Source: Actinoplanes sandaracinus (GTDB taxonomy: Bacteria > Actinomycetota > Actinomycetes > Mycobacteriales > Micromonosporaceae). From it: a stretch of DNA of 38,274 bases. The stretch covers positions 1 through 38,274 of the forward strand of contig NZ_JASCTH010000044.1 in NCBI RefSeq assembly GCF_030009775.1, given 5' to 3'. Under the pieces are notes generated by a model. It did not search any database. It saw only the letters and a list, made by a program, of their open reading frames with translations, and was not told the DNA's origin. This document shows, piece by piece, positions 15,042-22,858 of the stretch. The position numbers were made by a program, and so were the translations under genes. Position 1 is the first letter of the stretch. Each line of letters begins with the position of its first letter.

Positions 15042-17933
15042 ATGCCGACCTTCTGCGGACGCGCCGCCCTGCTCTCGCGGATCGGCGACGTCCTGTCCCA
15101 GAGCCGGCAGTCCCAGGGCGGAAGCCTCTTCCTGCGCGGTGAGAGCGGGTCCGGCCGGTCGCGGTTGCTGGCCGAGGTGGGCCGGCTCGCCCGCTCCGAC
15201 ATGGTCGTGCTCCGCGGCCGGGCCAGCGGGATCACGCCGACCACGCCGTTCCGCCCGCTGGCCGAGGCGCTGCTGCAGTTCACCCGGTCGGCCGGGGCCC
15301 GGGCCGCCGACAGCCTCGGCCCCTACCGGCTGGTCCTCGGCCGGCTCATCCCCGAGTGGCGGGAACCGGACACCGGTCCCGAGGAGCAGTCGCTGATCGT
15401 CCTCGCCGAGGGTGTTCTGCGGCTGCTCGTGCTGGCCGGACGGGAGCGGGGCTGTCTGCTGCTGCTCGACGACCTGCACGACGCGGACGCCGAGACACTG
15501 ACGATCGTCGAGTACCTCGCGGACAACCTGGCCGATCAACCGGTCGCGATGGTGGCCGCGCTGCTGGACCGGGAGGGCACCGCGCTCGACGTGGCGAGGT
15601 CGGCCGCCCAGCGGGGCGTGGCCGATCTGGCCTGGCTGCCCTGCCTGACCCGCGACGAGCTGCGCGACTTCGTCGCGGCCCGCCTGGACTGCCCCACCGC
15701 CCGGGTCGGCGACGACCTGCTCGACCTGATCTGGCAGCCCAGCGCCGGAAACCCCGCGCTGGCCGGGGAACTGCTGGAGGGGCTGGTCGACACCGGCCAG
15801 CTCGCCGCCCGGCCGGACGGCTGGGAGCTGACCGGCCGTCCGCAGGCCTACGTGCCGGGATCGCTGTCCCGCCGCCTGGCGCGCCGCCTGGAGACCTGCC
15901 CGCCGGACATGCGGCGGCTCCTGCCCGCCGCCGCCGTGTTCGGCGAGCGGTTCCCGCTCGCCGCGCTGCGGACGATGACCGGGCTCGGCGACCACGACCT
16001 GACCCCACTGCTGCACCACGGGCTCGCCGCCGAGCTGGTCGGGCCGGTCGCCGACGCACCCGGGTGGTACGCGTTCCGGCATCCGGTCACCGCGGAGGCG
16101 CTGCTGGAGTCGTGCCCGGCCGGCGACAGCGCGGACCTGGCCCGGCAGGCCGCCGACGCGGTGGAGAAGCTCCATCCCGGGCTGCCCGGCACGCTCTGCC
16201 AGCTCGTGGCGAGGCTGCGGCGGCAGGCCGGCGACCACGACGGCGCCGGGCGCCACCTGATCGAGGCCGCTCACCGGGCGCTGGCCGACGGCGCCGCGGC
16301 CTCCGCCGTCGACCTGCTCGAACAGGCCGCCGCGCTGGCGGTGGACCCGGCCCTGCAGGCGGACGCGAGCGAGCGTCTGGTGCAGGCGCTCGTCGAGGCC
16401 GGGCGGATCGACCGGGCCATGCGGATGATGTCGGACCTCGACGGCCTCGGCGGCGGACTGAGCCGCCAGCGCCTGGCCGGCCTGCACACCCGGCTGGCCT
16501 GGGCGGCCGTCTTCGCCGCCCGGACGGCCGACGGGCTGGCCCAGGTCGCCGCGGCCCGGCGGCAGCTCGGCGCGGACGCCACACCGGCGGAGACCGCGGC
16601 CATCGACGTGGTGGCCGCCCACCTGATCATCGAGTTGCCGGGGCCGGAACAGGTCGACAAGGCCGAGGCCCTGGCGCGGCAGGCGGCCTCCGTCGGTGAG
16701 CGTCACGACCTTCCGGTGGTGGCCTGCCAGGCGTGGCAACTGCTGGGCATGCTCGTCCGGCAGCGCAACGCCGACGAGGCGACCGCCTGCCTGGAACACT
16801 CCCGGGAACTCGCGGTGCGGCACGGCCTGCGGCTCTGGGAGGTCCACGCCCTGGTCCGTCTCGGCAACGACGACGCGGCGCGGGACGGCAGCCTGCGGCG
16901 GCTCCGCCAGGTCCGCCGGGACGCCTGGTCGATCGGCGCGGTGACCGCGGCCCACCAGGCCGAGTCGAGCATCGCCCTGCAGGTCGCTCTGCAGGGCAGA
17001 TACGCCGAGGCCGACGAGATCATCGCGCAGACGCTTCCGGCCACCACCCGGCTGGACCTGGTGGAGACCGCCGCGCACCTGTGGCAGACCAGCGCCATCG
17101 TCGCCGCCCACCAGGGCCAGCGCCGGGAGATGGAGAACCGGCTCGCGGAGCTGCGGCGCTACCGGGAGGACGCGCCCTGGGCGGACGCGAAGGTGTTTGG
17201 TCTGGCCCGGGTGTTCTGTTCGCTGCTGGAGGAGGACCGGCCCCGCGCCGCCGCCGAGATGCGCAGCGCGTTGCGAGCCGACGGCGGCAACCCGGCGCTG
17301 TCCCCGATCAACGGCCGGGCCGGGCTGGACCTGCTGCTGCGGGCCGTCGCCGGTGACCTCGACGATCCGGCGGTCCTCGACGACGGCTCGGACGGGGTCC
17401 GCCGGCTGCGGTGGAACCGGCAGTTCGCCGAGATGGCCCGGGCGGTGCTGCTCGGGCGGCGCGGCGATCACGCCGGCGCGCAGGCCGCGGCGGACACCGC
17501 GATGAGGTCCGCCGAGCCGTACCCGCTGGCCGCTCATCTGGTGTTGCGGCTGGCGTCGGAGGCGGCGCTCGCGGACGGGTGGGGCGACCCGGTCGGCTGG
17601 CTGCGCCGCGCGGAGGAGTATTTCCACGAGGTGGAGCACGCCCCGGTCGCCAGGGCGTGCCGTGCGCTGCTGCGCCAGGCCGGTGTCGCGGTGGGCCAGC
17701 GGCGTGACGGGGTGGGCAACATCCCCGCCGCGTTACGGGCGCTCGGCGTCACCGTCCGCGAGTACGAGGTGCTCGATCTGGTCGCCGCCCGCCTCGGCAA
17801 CCAGGAGATCGCCGGCCGGCTGCACCTCTCGCCACGGACGGTCGAGAAGCACGTGGCTCGGCTGATGGCGAAGACCGACCGCTCCGACCGGGCCTCCCTG
17901 CGGGAACTGGCCCGCACTCTGCGCGCCGAGTGA
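15042..17933 (+). CDS. Large ATP-binding LuxR-family (LAL) transcriptional regulator
   Basis: A 963-residue LAL-type regulator. The N-terminal AAA-like ATPase has Walker A GESGSGRS (33-40) and Walker B LLLLDDLHD (about 139-147). The middle ~550 residues are helical and Ala/Leu-rich, consistent with TPR-like repeats. The C-terminal LuxR helix-turn-helix occupies about 900-960 (VTVREYEVLDLVAARLGNQEIAGRLHLSPRTVEKHVARL). Such proteins are frequent pathway-specific activators of actinomycete natural product clusters. Its dimeric HTH fits the 20-bp dyads at 7783, 8956 and 9487, although binding is inferred. The ATG lacks a ribosome site and is preceded by a -10 box, so a leaderless transcript is likely. 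It converges on the minus-strand hydrolase gene with only 9 bp between stop codons. Confidence 0.95.
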   Translation: MPTFCGRAALLSRIGDVLSQSRQSQGGSLFLRGESGSGRSRLLAEVGRLARSDMVVLRGRASGITPTTPFRPLAEALLQFTRSAGARAADSLGPYRLVLGRLIPEWREPDTGPEEQSLIVLAEGVLRLLVLAGRERGCLLLLDDLHDADAETLTIVEYLADNLADQPVAMVAALLDREGTALDVARSAAQRGVADLAWLPCLTRDELRDFVAARLDCPTARVGDDLLDLIWQPSAGNPALAGELLEGLVDTGQLAARPDGWELTGRPQAYVPGSLSRRLARRLETCPPDMRRLLPAAAVFGERFPLAALRTMTGLGDHDLTPLLHHGLAAELVGPVADAPGWYAFRHPVTAEALLESCPAGDSADLARQAADAVEKLHPGLPGTLCQLVARLRRQAGDHDGAGRHLIEAAHRALADGAAASAVDLLEQAAALAVDPALQADASERLVQALVEAGRIDRAMRMMSDLDGLGGGLSRQRLAGLHTRLAWAAVFAARTADGLAQVAAARRQLGADATPAETAAIDVVAAHLIIELPGPEQVDKAEALARQAASVGERHDLPVVACQAWQLLGMLVRQRNADEATACLEHSRELAVRHGLRLWEVHALVRLGNDDAARDGSLRRLRQVRRDAWSIGAVTAAHQAESSIALQVALQGRYAEADEIIAQTLPATTRLDLVETAAHLWQTSAIVAAHQGQRREMENRLAELRRYREDAPWADAKVFGLARVFCSLLEEDRPRAAAEMRSALRADGGNPALSPINGRAGLDLLLRAVAGDLDDPAVLDDGSDGVRRLRWNRQFAEMARAVLLGRRGDHAGAQAAADTAMRSAEPYPLAAHLVLRLASEAALADGWGDPVGWLRRAEEYFHEVEHAPVARACRALLRQAGVAVGQRRDGVGNIPAALRALGVTVREYEVLDLVAARLGNQEIAGRLHLSPRTVEKHVARLMAKTDRSDRASLRELARTLRAE

Positions 17934-17946
17934 CCGGCCGGGTCAC
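17930..17946. terminator. Short dyad between convergent genes
   Basis: GTGACC (17930-17935) and GGTCAC (17941-17946) pair around a 5-nt loop. The dyad overlaps the stop codons of both the LuxR-family gene and the convergent hydrolase gene, so it could act on both strands. It is short and lacks U tracts. Confidence 0.35.
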
Positions 17947-18584
17947 CAGCCCCGGGCCCACCACTGGTCGAGGTGGGGACGCTCCGCGCCGAGCGTCGAG
18001 TCCTTCCCGTGGCCGGGATAGAACCACGTGTCGTCGCCGAACCGGGAGAACACCTTGTCCACCAGGTCGGTCATGATCCGCCGGTGGTCCTCGGGACGGG
18101 TCGTCCTCCCGTGGCCGCCGGGGAAGAGACTGTCCCCGGTGAAGAGGTGCGCGCCCCGGCAGGCCAGCACGATCGAGCCGGGTGTGTGACCCGCGACGTG
18201 GATCACCTCGAGGGTGTGCCCGCCCACGTCGATCATGTCGCCGTCGTGCAGCGCCCGGGTCACCACCGGGATCTCCGCCGCGTCGTCGGCGTGCGCCAAC
18301 GACTGCGCCCCGGTGGCCTGCACCACCTCGGCCAGCGCCTGCCAGTGGTCGCCGTGCCGGTGGGTGGTCACCACCGTGCGCAGCCCGCCGGCCCCGATCA
18401 GGTCGAGCAGCGTGCCGGCGTCGTTGGCCGCGTCGATCAGCAGTTGTTCCCCGCCGGCGCTCAACAGATAGGCGTTGTTGTCCATCGGGCCGACCGAGAC
18501 CTTGCGCAGCGTCAGGCCGCCACCCAGGTCACGGACCGCGGCCGGGCCGCCGGCCGTCACGTCTCCGGTGTAGTCGGCGCTCAT
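17943..18584 (-). CDS. Metallo-beta-lactamase-fold hydrolase (glyoxalase II-like)
   Basis: A 213-residue MBL-fold hydrolase. The metal-binding motif THRHGDHW (HxHxDH) is followed by the other ligands in VAGHTPGS, FTGDSLF and YPGHGKDS. The small size and lack of extra domains resemble glyoxalase II-like thioester hydrolases. The ATG at 18584 is chosen because it overlaps the TGA of the upstream isomerase-type gene (ATGA) with GAGG nearby; a GTG at 18590 is the alternative. Pairing with a mycothiol-dependent isomerase-type protein suggests a shared role in thiol conjugate or thioester metabolism, for example hydrolysis of mycothiol adducts. The substrate is not known. It lies outside the RiPP cluster as judged by strand and function. 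Confidence 0.88.
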   Translation of the reverse strand: MSADYTGDVTAGGPAAVRDLGGGLTLRKVSVGPMDNNAYLLSAGGEQLLIDAANDAGTLLDLIGAGGLRTVVTTHRHGDHWQALAEVVQATGAQSLAHADDAAEIPVVTRALHDGDMIDVGGHTLEVIHVAGHTPGSIVLACRGAHLFTGDSLFPGGHGRTTRPEDHRRIMTDLVDKVFSRFGDDTWFYPGHGKDSTLGAERPHLDQWWARGW

Positions 18585-19279
18585 CTCCACCTCGCGGGCT
18601 GGGGTAGCTCGCCGTCCGGCGAGACGGTCAGGTCGGCGCCGTCGGCCCGGCCGATCAGCCAGGCCGCGATCGACCGGGTCGGCCCGCCGACGACCGGGCC
18701 CTCACCCGGGCCGATCACCAGCGGATGCTCGAGACCGAACGGGCGCAGCACCATGTCGGGCGAACCGGCCGGCGGATCGGTCACGATCGCGCGCAGCAGC
18801 CGCAGGGCGAACGCCTCGGGCCAGTCGTCGGGCGTGTAGCCGCGGCCGAGGTCGACGCGGTGCACCTCGATCTCGCAGAGCCGCAGCCAGGGCACCGCCG
18901 CCGCGGACCGGGCCAGCGGCAACCGCACCGCCCAGGCGGTCTCCGGCATCGCGGCGGCCGCGTCGGCGAACCGGTCGTGCGCCTGCCGCAGGTCGGCGAG
19001 CTGCTCGGCCAGCGGGCGGCCGGCCCCCGCCTCGATGCCGGCCGCGCGGGCTTCCGGTGACGCGTACGCCGGGGTCTCCACCCCGGTCCGCGCCCAGGTC
19101 AGCAGGTTGGTCAGGGCGTCAGCGTTGCGCGCCAGATGGGTCAGCACGTGCCCGGTGGTCCAGCCCGGCAGCAGTGACGGCAGGCCCATCTCAGCGTCGG
19201 TCAGCGACTCCACGGCCCCGAGCAGCGCGGCGGTGGCGTCCTCCACGTCGGTCATCAACACCAGCGGATCGATCGTCAC
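18581..19279 (-). CDS. Maleylpyruvate isomerase family mycothiol-dependent enzyme
   Basis: A 232-residue DinB/MDMPI-fold protein. The N-terminal four-helix metal-binding domain shows the typical motif LPGWTTGHVLTHLARNADALTNLL, followed by CEIEVHRVDLGRGY, which supplies the other Glu/His ligands. Family members use mycothiol as cofactor or transfer it, which points to an actinobacterium; the specific substrate is rarely known. The GTG at 19279 has no ribosome site, but a TAGTGT box ends 6 nt upstream, so the transcript may be leaderless. An internal ATG at residue 9 is the alternative start. It overlaps the downstream hydrolase by 4 bp and is the first gene of that two-gene operon. Confidence 0.85.
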   Translation of the reverse strand: MTIDPLVLMTDVEDATAALLGAVESLTDAEMGLPSLLPGWTTGHVLTHLARNADALTNLLTWARTGVETPAYASPEARAAGIEAGAGRPLAEQLADLRQAHDRFADAAAAMPETAWAVRLPLARSAAAVPWLRLCEIEVHRVDLGRGYTPDDWPEAFALRLLRAIVTDPPAGSPDMVLRPFGLEHPLVIGPGEGPVVGGPTRSIAAWLIGRADGADLTVSPDGELPQPARWR

Positions 19280-19400
19280 GCAACGACACTATCCGGTGCC
19301 GCAAGCGTCGCCGGGGAATTCGCTTTCGCCTTCGGCGGCCACAGTCGTACCGTCGTTGCCAGACGCGACGATCTATCAACCCGCGGAGGAGGTGAGGACC

Positions 19401-19448
19401 GTGCGTTTCGCTGTTGCCGCGTTCCTTCACCCGGGGGCCTTCGCCTGA
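19401..19448 (+). CDS. Leader-like 15-codon ORF upstream of rsgA
   Basis: GTG-started ORF encoding MRFAVAAFLHPGAFA and a stop, preceded by a very strong ribosome site (GGAGGAGGTGAGG, 3-9 nt before the start). It ends 42 bp before rsgA. The ribosome site is far better than that of many real genes here, which suggests it is translated, perhaps as a regulatory leader peptide for rsgA. I recognise no amino-acid run of the classical attenuator type, and no competing hairpins are obvious. It could also be a chance ORF. Confidence 0.4.
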   Translation: MRFAVAAFLHPGAFA

Positions 19449-19490
19449 TTCGCAGGCCGTGCCGTCCCCCTGAGACCGTAAAGGGTTCCC

Positions 19491-20540
19491 ATGTCGTACG
19501 ACCTGTCCCAGCTGGGCTGGGACGACCACTTCGCATCTTCGTACCACCGCTTCGACCGGGCCGACGCCACGCCCGGCCGGGTGCTCCGTGCCGACCGTGG
19601 CGTCTGCACCGTGCTGACCGCCACCGGCGTGACCAGGGCCAGTCTCGGCGGCTCCGTCATGATCGACGCAGCCCGCGACCCCTCCCTGCTGCCCTGCTCC
19701 GGTGACTGGGTGGTGCTGCGTACCTGGCTCGATCGGCGGACCACGCTGGAGCACGTCCTGCCACGGCGGACCGCGCTCATCCGGCGGACCGCCGACAAGG
19801 ACTCGTCCGGCCAGGTGCTCGCCGCCAACATGGACACCGTCGCCGTCGTCGAGCCGATCCATCCCGAACCCGACGACGCGCGGGTCGAGCGGCTGCTCGC
19901 TCTCGCCTGGGAGTCGGGCGCCGACCCACTTCTCGTGCTCACCAAGAGCGACACCACCCGCGACCCCGGCGCGATCGCCCGCCAGCTCGGCGAGCTGGCG
20001 CCCGGCGTCCCCGTCCTCCCGGTCAGCGTCCAGCGCGGCGACGGCGTCGGCGAGCTGCGCCGGTACGTCGCCCCCGGCCGGACCCTGGCACTGCTCGGCC
20101 GGTCCGGCGCCGGCAAGTCGACCCTGGCCAACGCCCTGGCCGGCGCGACCGTCATGCCGGTCCAGGCGATCCGCGACGCCGACGGCAAGGGCCGCCACAC
20201 CACCGCCTACCGCAACCTGGTCGTCCTCGACGGCGGTGGGGCCGTCATCGACACCCCGGGCATCCGCGGCGTCGGCCTGCTGGACACCGAGGGCGGCCTG
20301 GAACGCGCCTTCGCCGACGTCATCGACCTCGCCGGCCGCTGCCGCTTCGACGACTGCGGTCACGACACCGAGCCCGGCTGCGCCGTCCAGGGGGCCCTCG
20401 CCGACGGCTCGCTGCAGCCGCGCCGTCTCGCCAACTGGCGCAAGCTGCGCCGCGAGGTCGAGGTGGAGAGCGGCCGCCGCTCCGCCCGCCTGGCCCGCCC
20501 GCGGCGAGCCCCCGCGCCTCCGAGCCCGCGCCGCCGTTGA
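19491..20540 (+). CDS. rsgA: Ribosome small subunit-dependent GTPase A
   Basis: A 349-residue circularly permuted GTPase that helps late 30S subunit assembly. The order of motifs is that of the permuted YjeQ/RsgA family: an N-terminal OB-like domain, then NMDTVAVVEPIHPEP, the G4 motif LVLTKSD, then G1 GRSGAGKST (~residue 204) and G3 DTPGIRG. The C-terminal zinc motif is CRFDDCGHDTEPGC (CX4CXHX5C). The N-terminus MSYDLSQLGWDDHFASSY is typical of the family. The basic Arg/Pro tail (RRSARLARPRRAPAPPSPRRR) could contact rRNA. It is preceded by a small leader-like ORF and followed by 309 bp of noncoding DNA. Start ATG at 19491, with AAAGGG a few bases upstream. Confidence 0.95.
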   Translation: MSYDLSQLGWDDHFASSYHRFDRADATPGRVLRADRGVCTVLTATGVTRASLGGSVMIDAARDPSLLPCSGDWVVLRTWLDRRTTLEHVLPRRTALIRRTADKDSSGQVLAANMDTVAVVEPIHPEPDDARVERLLALAWESGADPLLVLTKSDTTRDPGAIARQLGELAPGVPVLPVSVQRGDGVGELRRYVAPGRTLALLGRSGAGKSTLANALAGATVMPVQAIRDADGKGRHTTAYRNLVVLDGGGAVIDTPGIRGVGLLDTEGGLERAFADVIDLAGRCRFDDCGHDTEPGCAVQGALADGSLQPRRLANWRKLRREVEVESGRRSARLARPRRAPAPPSPRRR

Positions 20541-20612
20541 CCCTCACCCCGATTTCGGGGTACGAGCCACGCGGGCTCCGGTGCCACCGCGGCGGGGCGC
20601 CCGGCCCACTCC

Positions 20613-20671
20613 CGGCGGCCCCGCGGCCGAGGTCGCGGGTTTCCGCGAGCTACTCGGCGGCCCCGCGGCCG
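20613..20671. repeat. Two direct copies of a 17-bp G+C-rich sequence after rsgA
   Basis: CGGCGGCCCCGCGGCCG occurs at 20613-20629 and again at 20655-20671 in the 309-bp gap between rsgA and the membrane protein gene. No gene is seen in this gap (20541-20849). The copies are themselves partly self-complementary and may form hairpins. Confidence 0.5.
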
Positions 20672-20706
20672 CCGGGAGGCCCTCGTGGCCGACGGCTGTC
20701 CGGCGG

Positions 20707-20730
20707 GCGCCCACGGCCGGCCGTGGGCGC
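20707..20730. repeat. Perfect 24-bp palindrome downstream of rsgA
   Basis: GCGCCCACGGCC is followed directly by its reverse complement, giving a loop-free 24-bp perfect palindrome. It may act as part of the rsgA terminator or as a protein-binding site. It lies 144 bp before the first possible start of the next gene and has no U tract. Confidence 0.5.
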
Positions 20731-20849
20731 GTACCCCCGTCGGTCCGGATCGCGGGGACGATGAGCCGGGCAAACCGGGACGCGCGGATGAACCGCGGGT
20801 TTCCTGGTTGTGAAGGCGCGTCTATGGGCGAGCCGGTGGCAGGTGGCCT

Positions 20850-22748
20850 GTGAGCCGGGAAAAGAGGCTCTGGCACAATGCGGCGGTGCGTTCGGCAGAT
20901 GAGATAACCGGGGACCAGGCGGCGGAGACCGCGGGGCGGACGGCGGTGACCGCAGAGCCTGCGGAGACCGCGACGAGTACCGGGAAAGCGGGGGACACCA
21001 CGGGGGAGAATCCTGTGGTGGAACGGGTGCGGTGGAAACGGGCCGACCTGTGGGTCCTGCTGGGCTTCGTGGTCATGGCCGTGTGGGTGACGAGCCGGTT
21101 GTGGCTCGACCCGAACGGACGCGTGCTCGCCGGCAACGACGACGACCACGGCATCTTCCTCTTCATGCTGGCGCACGCGGAGCGGGTGGTCTTCGACGGC
21201 GCGTCGCTGCTCTACGAGAACCGGTTCAACGTTCCGGTCGGCGTGAACATGATGGCGAACACGTCCATCCTCGCCCTGGCGATCCCGCTGGCACCGATCA
21301 CGCACTTCTTCGGCGGCGGCGTGACCGTCGTGCTGCTGATCACTTTCGGCCTCGGCGGTACGGCGTTCGCCTGGTACTGGGTGCTCTCCCGCCATCTGGG
21401 GCGTACCCGGCTGGCCGCCGGCATCGGCGCCGCCTTCTGCGGGTTCGGGCCGGCCATGATCTCGCACGCGAACGGGCACGTGAACTTCGTCAGCAACTAT
21501 GTGCTGCCGTTCATCGTCTGGCAGGTGCTGCGGCTGCGTGAGCCGGGCCGGGTCGTGCGGGGCGGGGTGATCCTCGGCCTGCTGATCGTGCTCCAGATCT
21601 TCATCAACGAGGAGGCGCTGCTCTTCGTCGCGATGACGCTGGGCATCTTCGCGGTGTCCTACGCGCTGATGGCCCGGGACGAGGCCCGCCGGGTGTGGAA
21701 GCACTTCACCGCCGGGCTGGCGGTGGCCGCGGCCACCTCCGGGGTACTGACGGCCTACCCGCTGTGGATCCAGTTCATGGGTAAGGGCAGCTACCACGGG
21801 CAGCCGTTCGAGCCGTCCAAGATCGTCACCGATCTGGCCTCGCTGCCCGCCTTCGCGCGGCTGTCGCTGGCCGGGATCACCAAGGTCACCGAGGTGCTGA
21901 GTCTCAGCGAGACCGAGGACAACACGTTCTACGGCCCGTTCGGCCTGTTGATGATCGTGGTGTCGATCATGATGCTGTGGCGGTCGCCGGCGATGCGGGC
22001 GACCGCGATCGCGGGCATCGCGATGCTGGTCGTCTCGATGGGTCCGGAACTGCGGCTGGTCGGGGTCAAGACCGATGTCCCGCTGCCGTTCGCGCTGATC
22101 GCCCACCTCCCGGTGATCGACCTGGTGAGTGTGACCCGGTTCGCGATGGTGCCGTCCATGGTGGCGGGCGTCCTGCTGGCGTTCGCGATCGACCGGATCG
22201 GCTCCTACCCCACGAAGACCCGTAAGCGCTTCTGGATCGGCATGACGCTCGCGCTGGTGCCGCTGTTCCCGCTGCCGTTGCCGGTGGTGTCGGGCGCCCC
22301 GCAGCCGGAGTTCCTGACCAAGGGCATCTGGCGGCAGTACGTGCCGGAGGGCCGCACCCTGGTCACCGTCCCGCTGCCGGACGTGACGAGCGGCCGGACC
22401 GGCCAGCGCTGGGCGGCTCTCAACAACCTCGACTACGCGACGCCCCGCGGCTACTTCATGGGTCCGGCGAACGCCCGCAAGGGCGACAACACCGGCTCCT
22501 GGTCGGCCGCCCCCCGCTACACCTCGCGGATGTTCCGCACCCTCGGTGACACCGGCAACATGCCCATGCTGACCGAGGAGAACCTGGAGAAGATCCGTAA
22601 GGACTTCAGGTACTGGCGGACCGCGGTCGTGGTGCTGGTCCCGAAGACCAAGCACGGCAACAAGATGCGTACGGTGCTGGTGAGCGCCCTGGGCAAGCCG
22701 CAGCTGGTCGGAGGCGTCGAGATCTGGCAGGTTCCCTCGGAGGGGTGA
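20850..22748 (+). CDS. Large multi-pass membrane protein, GT-C-like (function unknown)
   Basis: A 632-residue integral membrane protein with about ten or more hydrophobic segments from residue ~65 to ~480, then a soluble C-terminal domain of ~150 residues. The first long loop holds GNDDDHGIFLFMLAHAERVV and NVPVGVNMMANTSILALAIPLAP. Acidic residues in the first outer loop and this 'P.GVN.M.NTS' stretch occur in GT-C-fold glycosyltransferase-like membrane proteins of actinobacteria. A lipid-linked sugar transferase is therefore possible, but unproven. The first ~60 residues are hydrophilic, Ala/Thr/Glu-rich and poorly structured. Two starts are possible: GTG at 20850 (AGGTGG nearby) or GTG at 20886, which lies 7 nt after a CACAAT -10 box and would be leaderless (620 residues). 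Confidence 0.75.
   Translation: MSREKRLWHNAAVRSADEITGDQAAETAGRTAVTAEPAETATSTGKAGDTTGENPVVERVRWKRADLWVLLGFVVMAVWVTSRLWLDPNGRVLAGNDDDHGIFLFMLAHAERVVFDGASLLYENRFNVPVGVNMMANTSILALAIPLAPITHFFGGGVTVVLLITFGLGGTAFAWYWVLSRHLGRTRLAAGIGAAFCGFGPAMISHANGHVNFVSNYVLPFIVWQVLRLREPGRVVRGGVILGLLIVLQIFINEEALLFVAMTLGIFAVSYALMARDEARRVWKHFTAGLAVAAATSGVLTAYPLWIQFMGKGSYHGQPFEPSKIVTDLASLPAFARLSLAGITKVTEVLSLSETEDNTFYGPFGLLMIVVSIMMLWRSPAMRATAIAGIAMLVVSMGPELRLVGVKTDVPLPFALIAHLPVIDLVSVTRFAMVPSMVAGVLLAFAIDRIGSYPTKTRKRFWIGMTLALVPLFPLPLPVVSGAPQPEFLTKGIWRQYVPEGRTLVTVPLPDVTSGRTGQRWAALNNLDYATPRGYFMGPANARKGDNTGSWSAAPRYTSRMFRTLGDTGNMPMLTEENLEKIRKDFRYWRTAVVVLVPKTKHGNKMRTVLVSALGKPQLVGGVEIWQVPSEG
20874..20879 (+). promoter_or_regulatory. 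Possible -10 box (CACAAT) for a leaderless start at 20886
   Basis: CACAAT is followed by 6 nt and an in-frame GTG at 20886. If it is used, transcription would begin at that codon and the 20850 start would not be transcribed. No good -35 box is seen at 17-18 bp upstream. Confidence 0.35.
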
Positions 22749-22796
22749 CGGGAATGTTGGCCACGGGCGGCGCGCTGAAGATGAGCCGACGGAAAA

Positions 22797-22819
22797 ATGT
22801 CATACCCCGTCGTTAGAGT
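22797..22819 (+). promoter_or_regulatory. RecA-NDp-like promoter of uvrA
   Basis: ATGTCATAC (22797-22805), 8 bp, then TAGAGT (22814-22819). The actinobacterial LexA-independent DNA-damage promoter, activated by PafBC, is TTGTCRGTG-N8-TANNNT. The TGTCA core, the exact 8-bp spacing and the TANNNT box match; the last three bases of the first box do not. No LexA box of the TCGAAC-N4-GTTCGA type was seen here. The gap between the membrane protein and uvrA is 110 bp. Confidence 0.45.
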
Positions 22820-22858
22820 GTCTGCTCGACTTCAAACACCTGTACGGAGAGGCTGGCC

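Noticed and set aside
14802..17639. Minus-strand open frame of 945 codons opposite the LuxR regulator
   Set aside because: The plus strand encodes clear ATPase and HTH motifs; the antisense translation is repetitive and has no recognisable motif.
22749..22858. LexA/SOS box before uvrA
   Set aside because: No TCGAAC-N4-GTTCGA-like dyad was found; TCGACTTCAAACACC has only a partial left arm.
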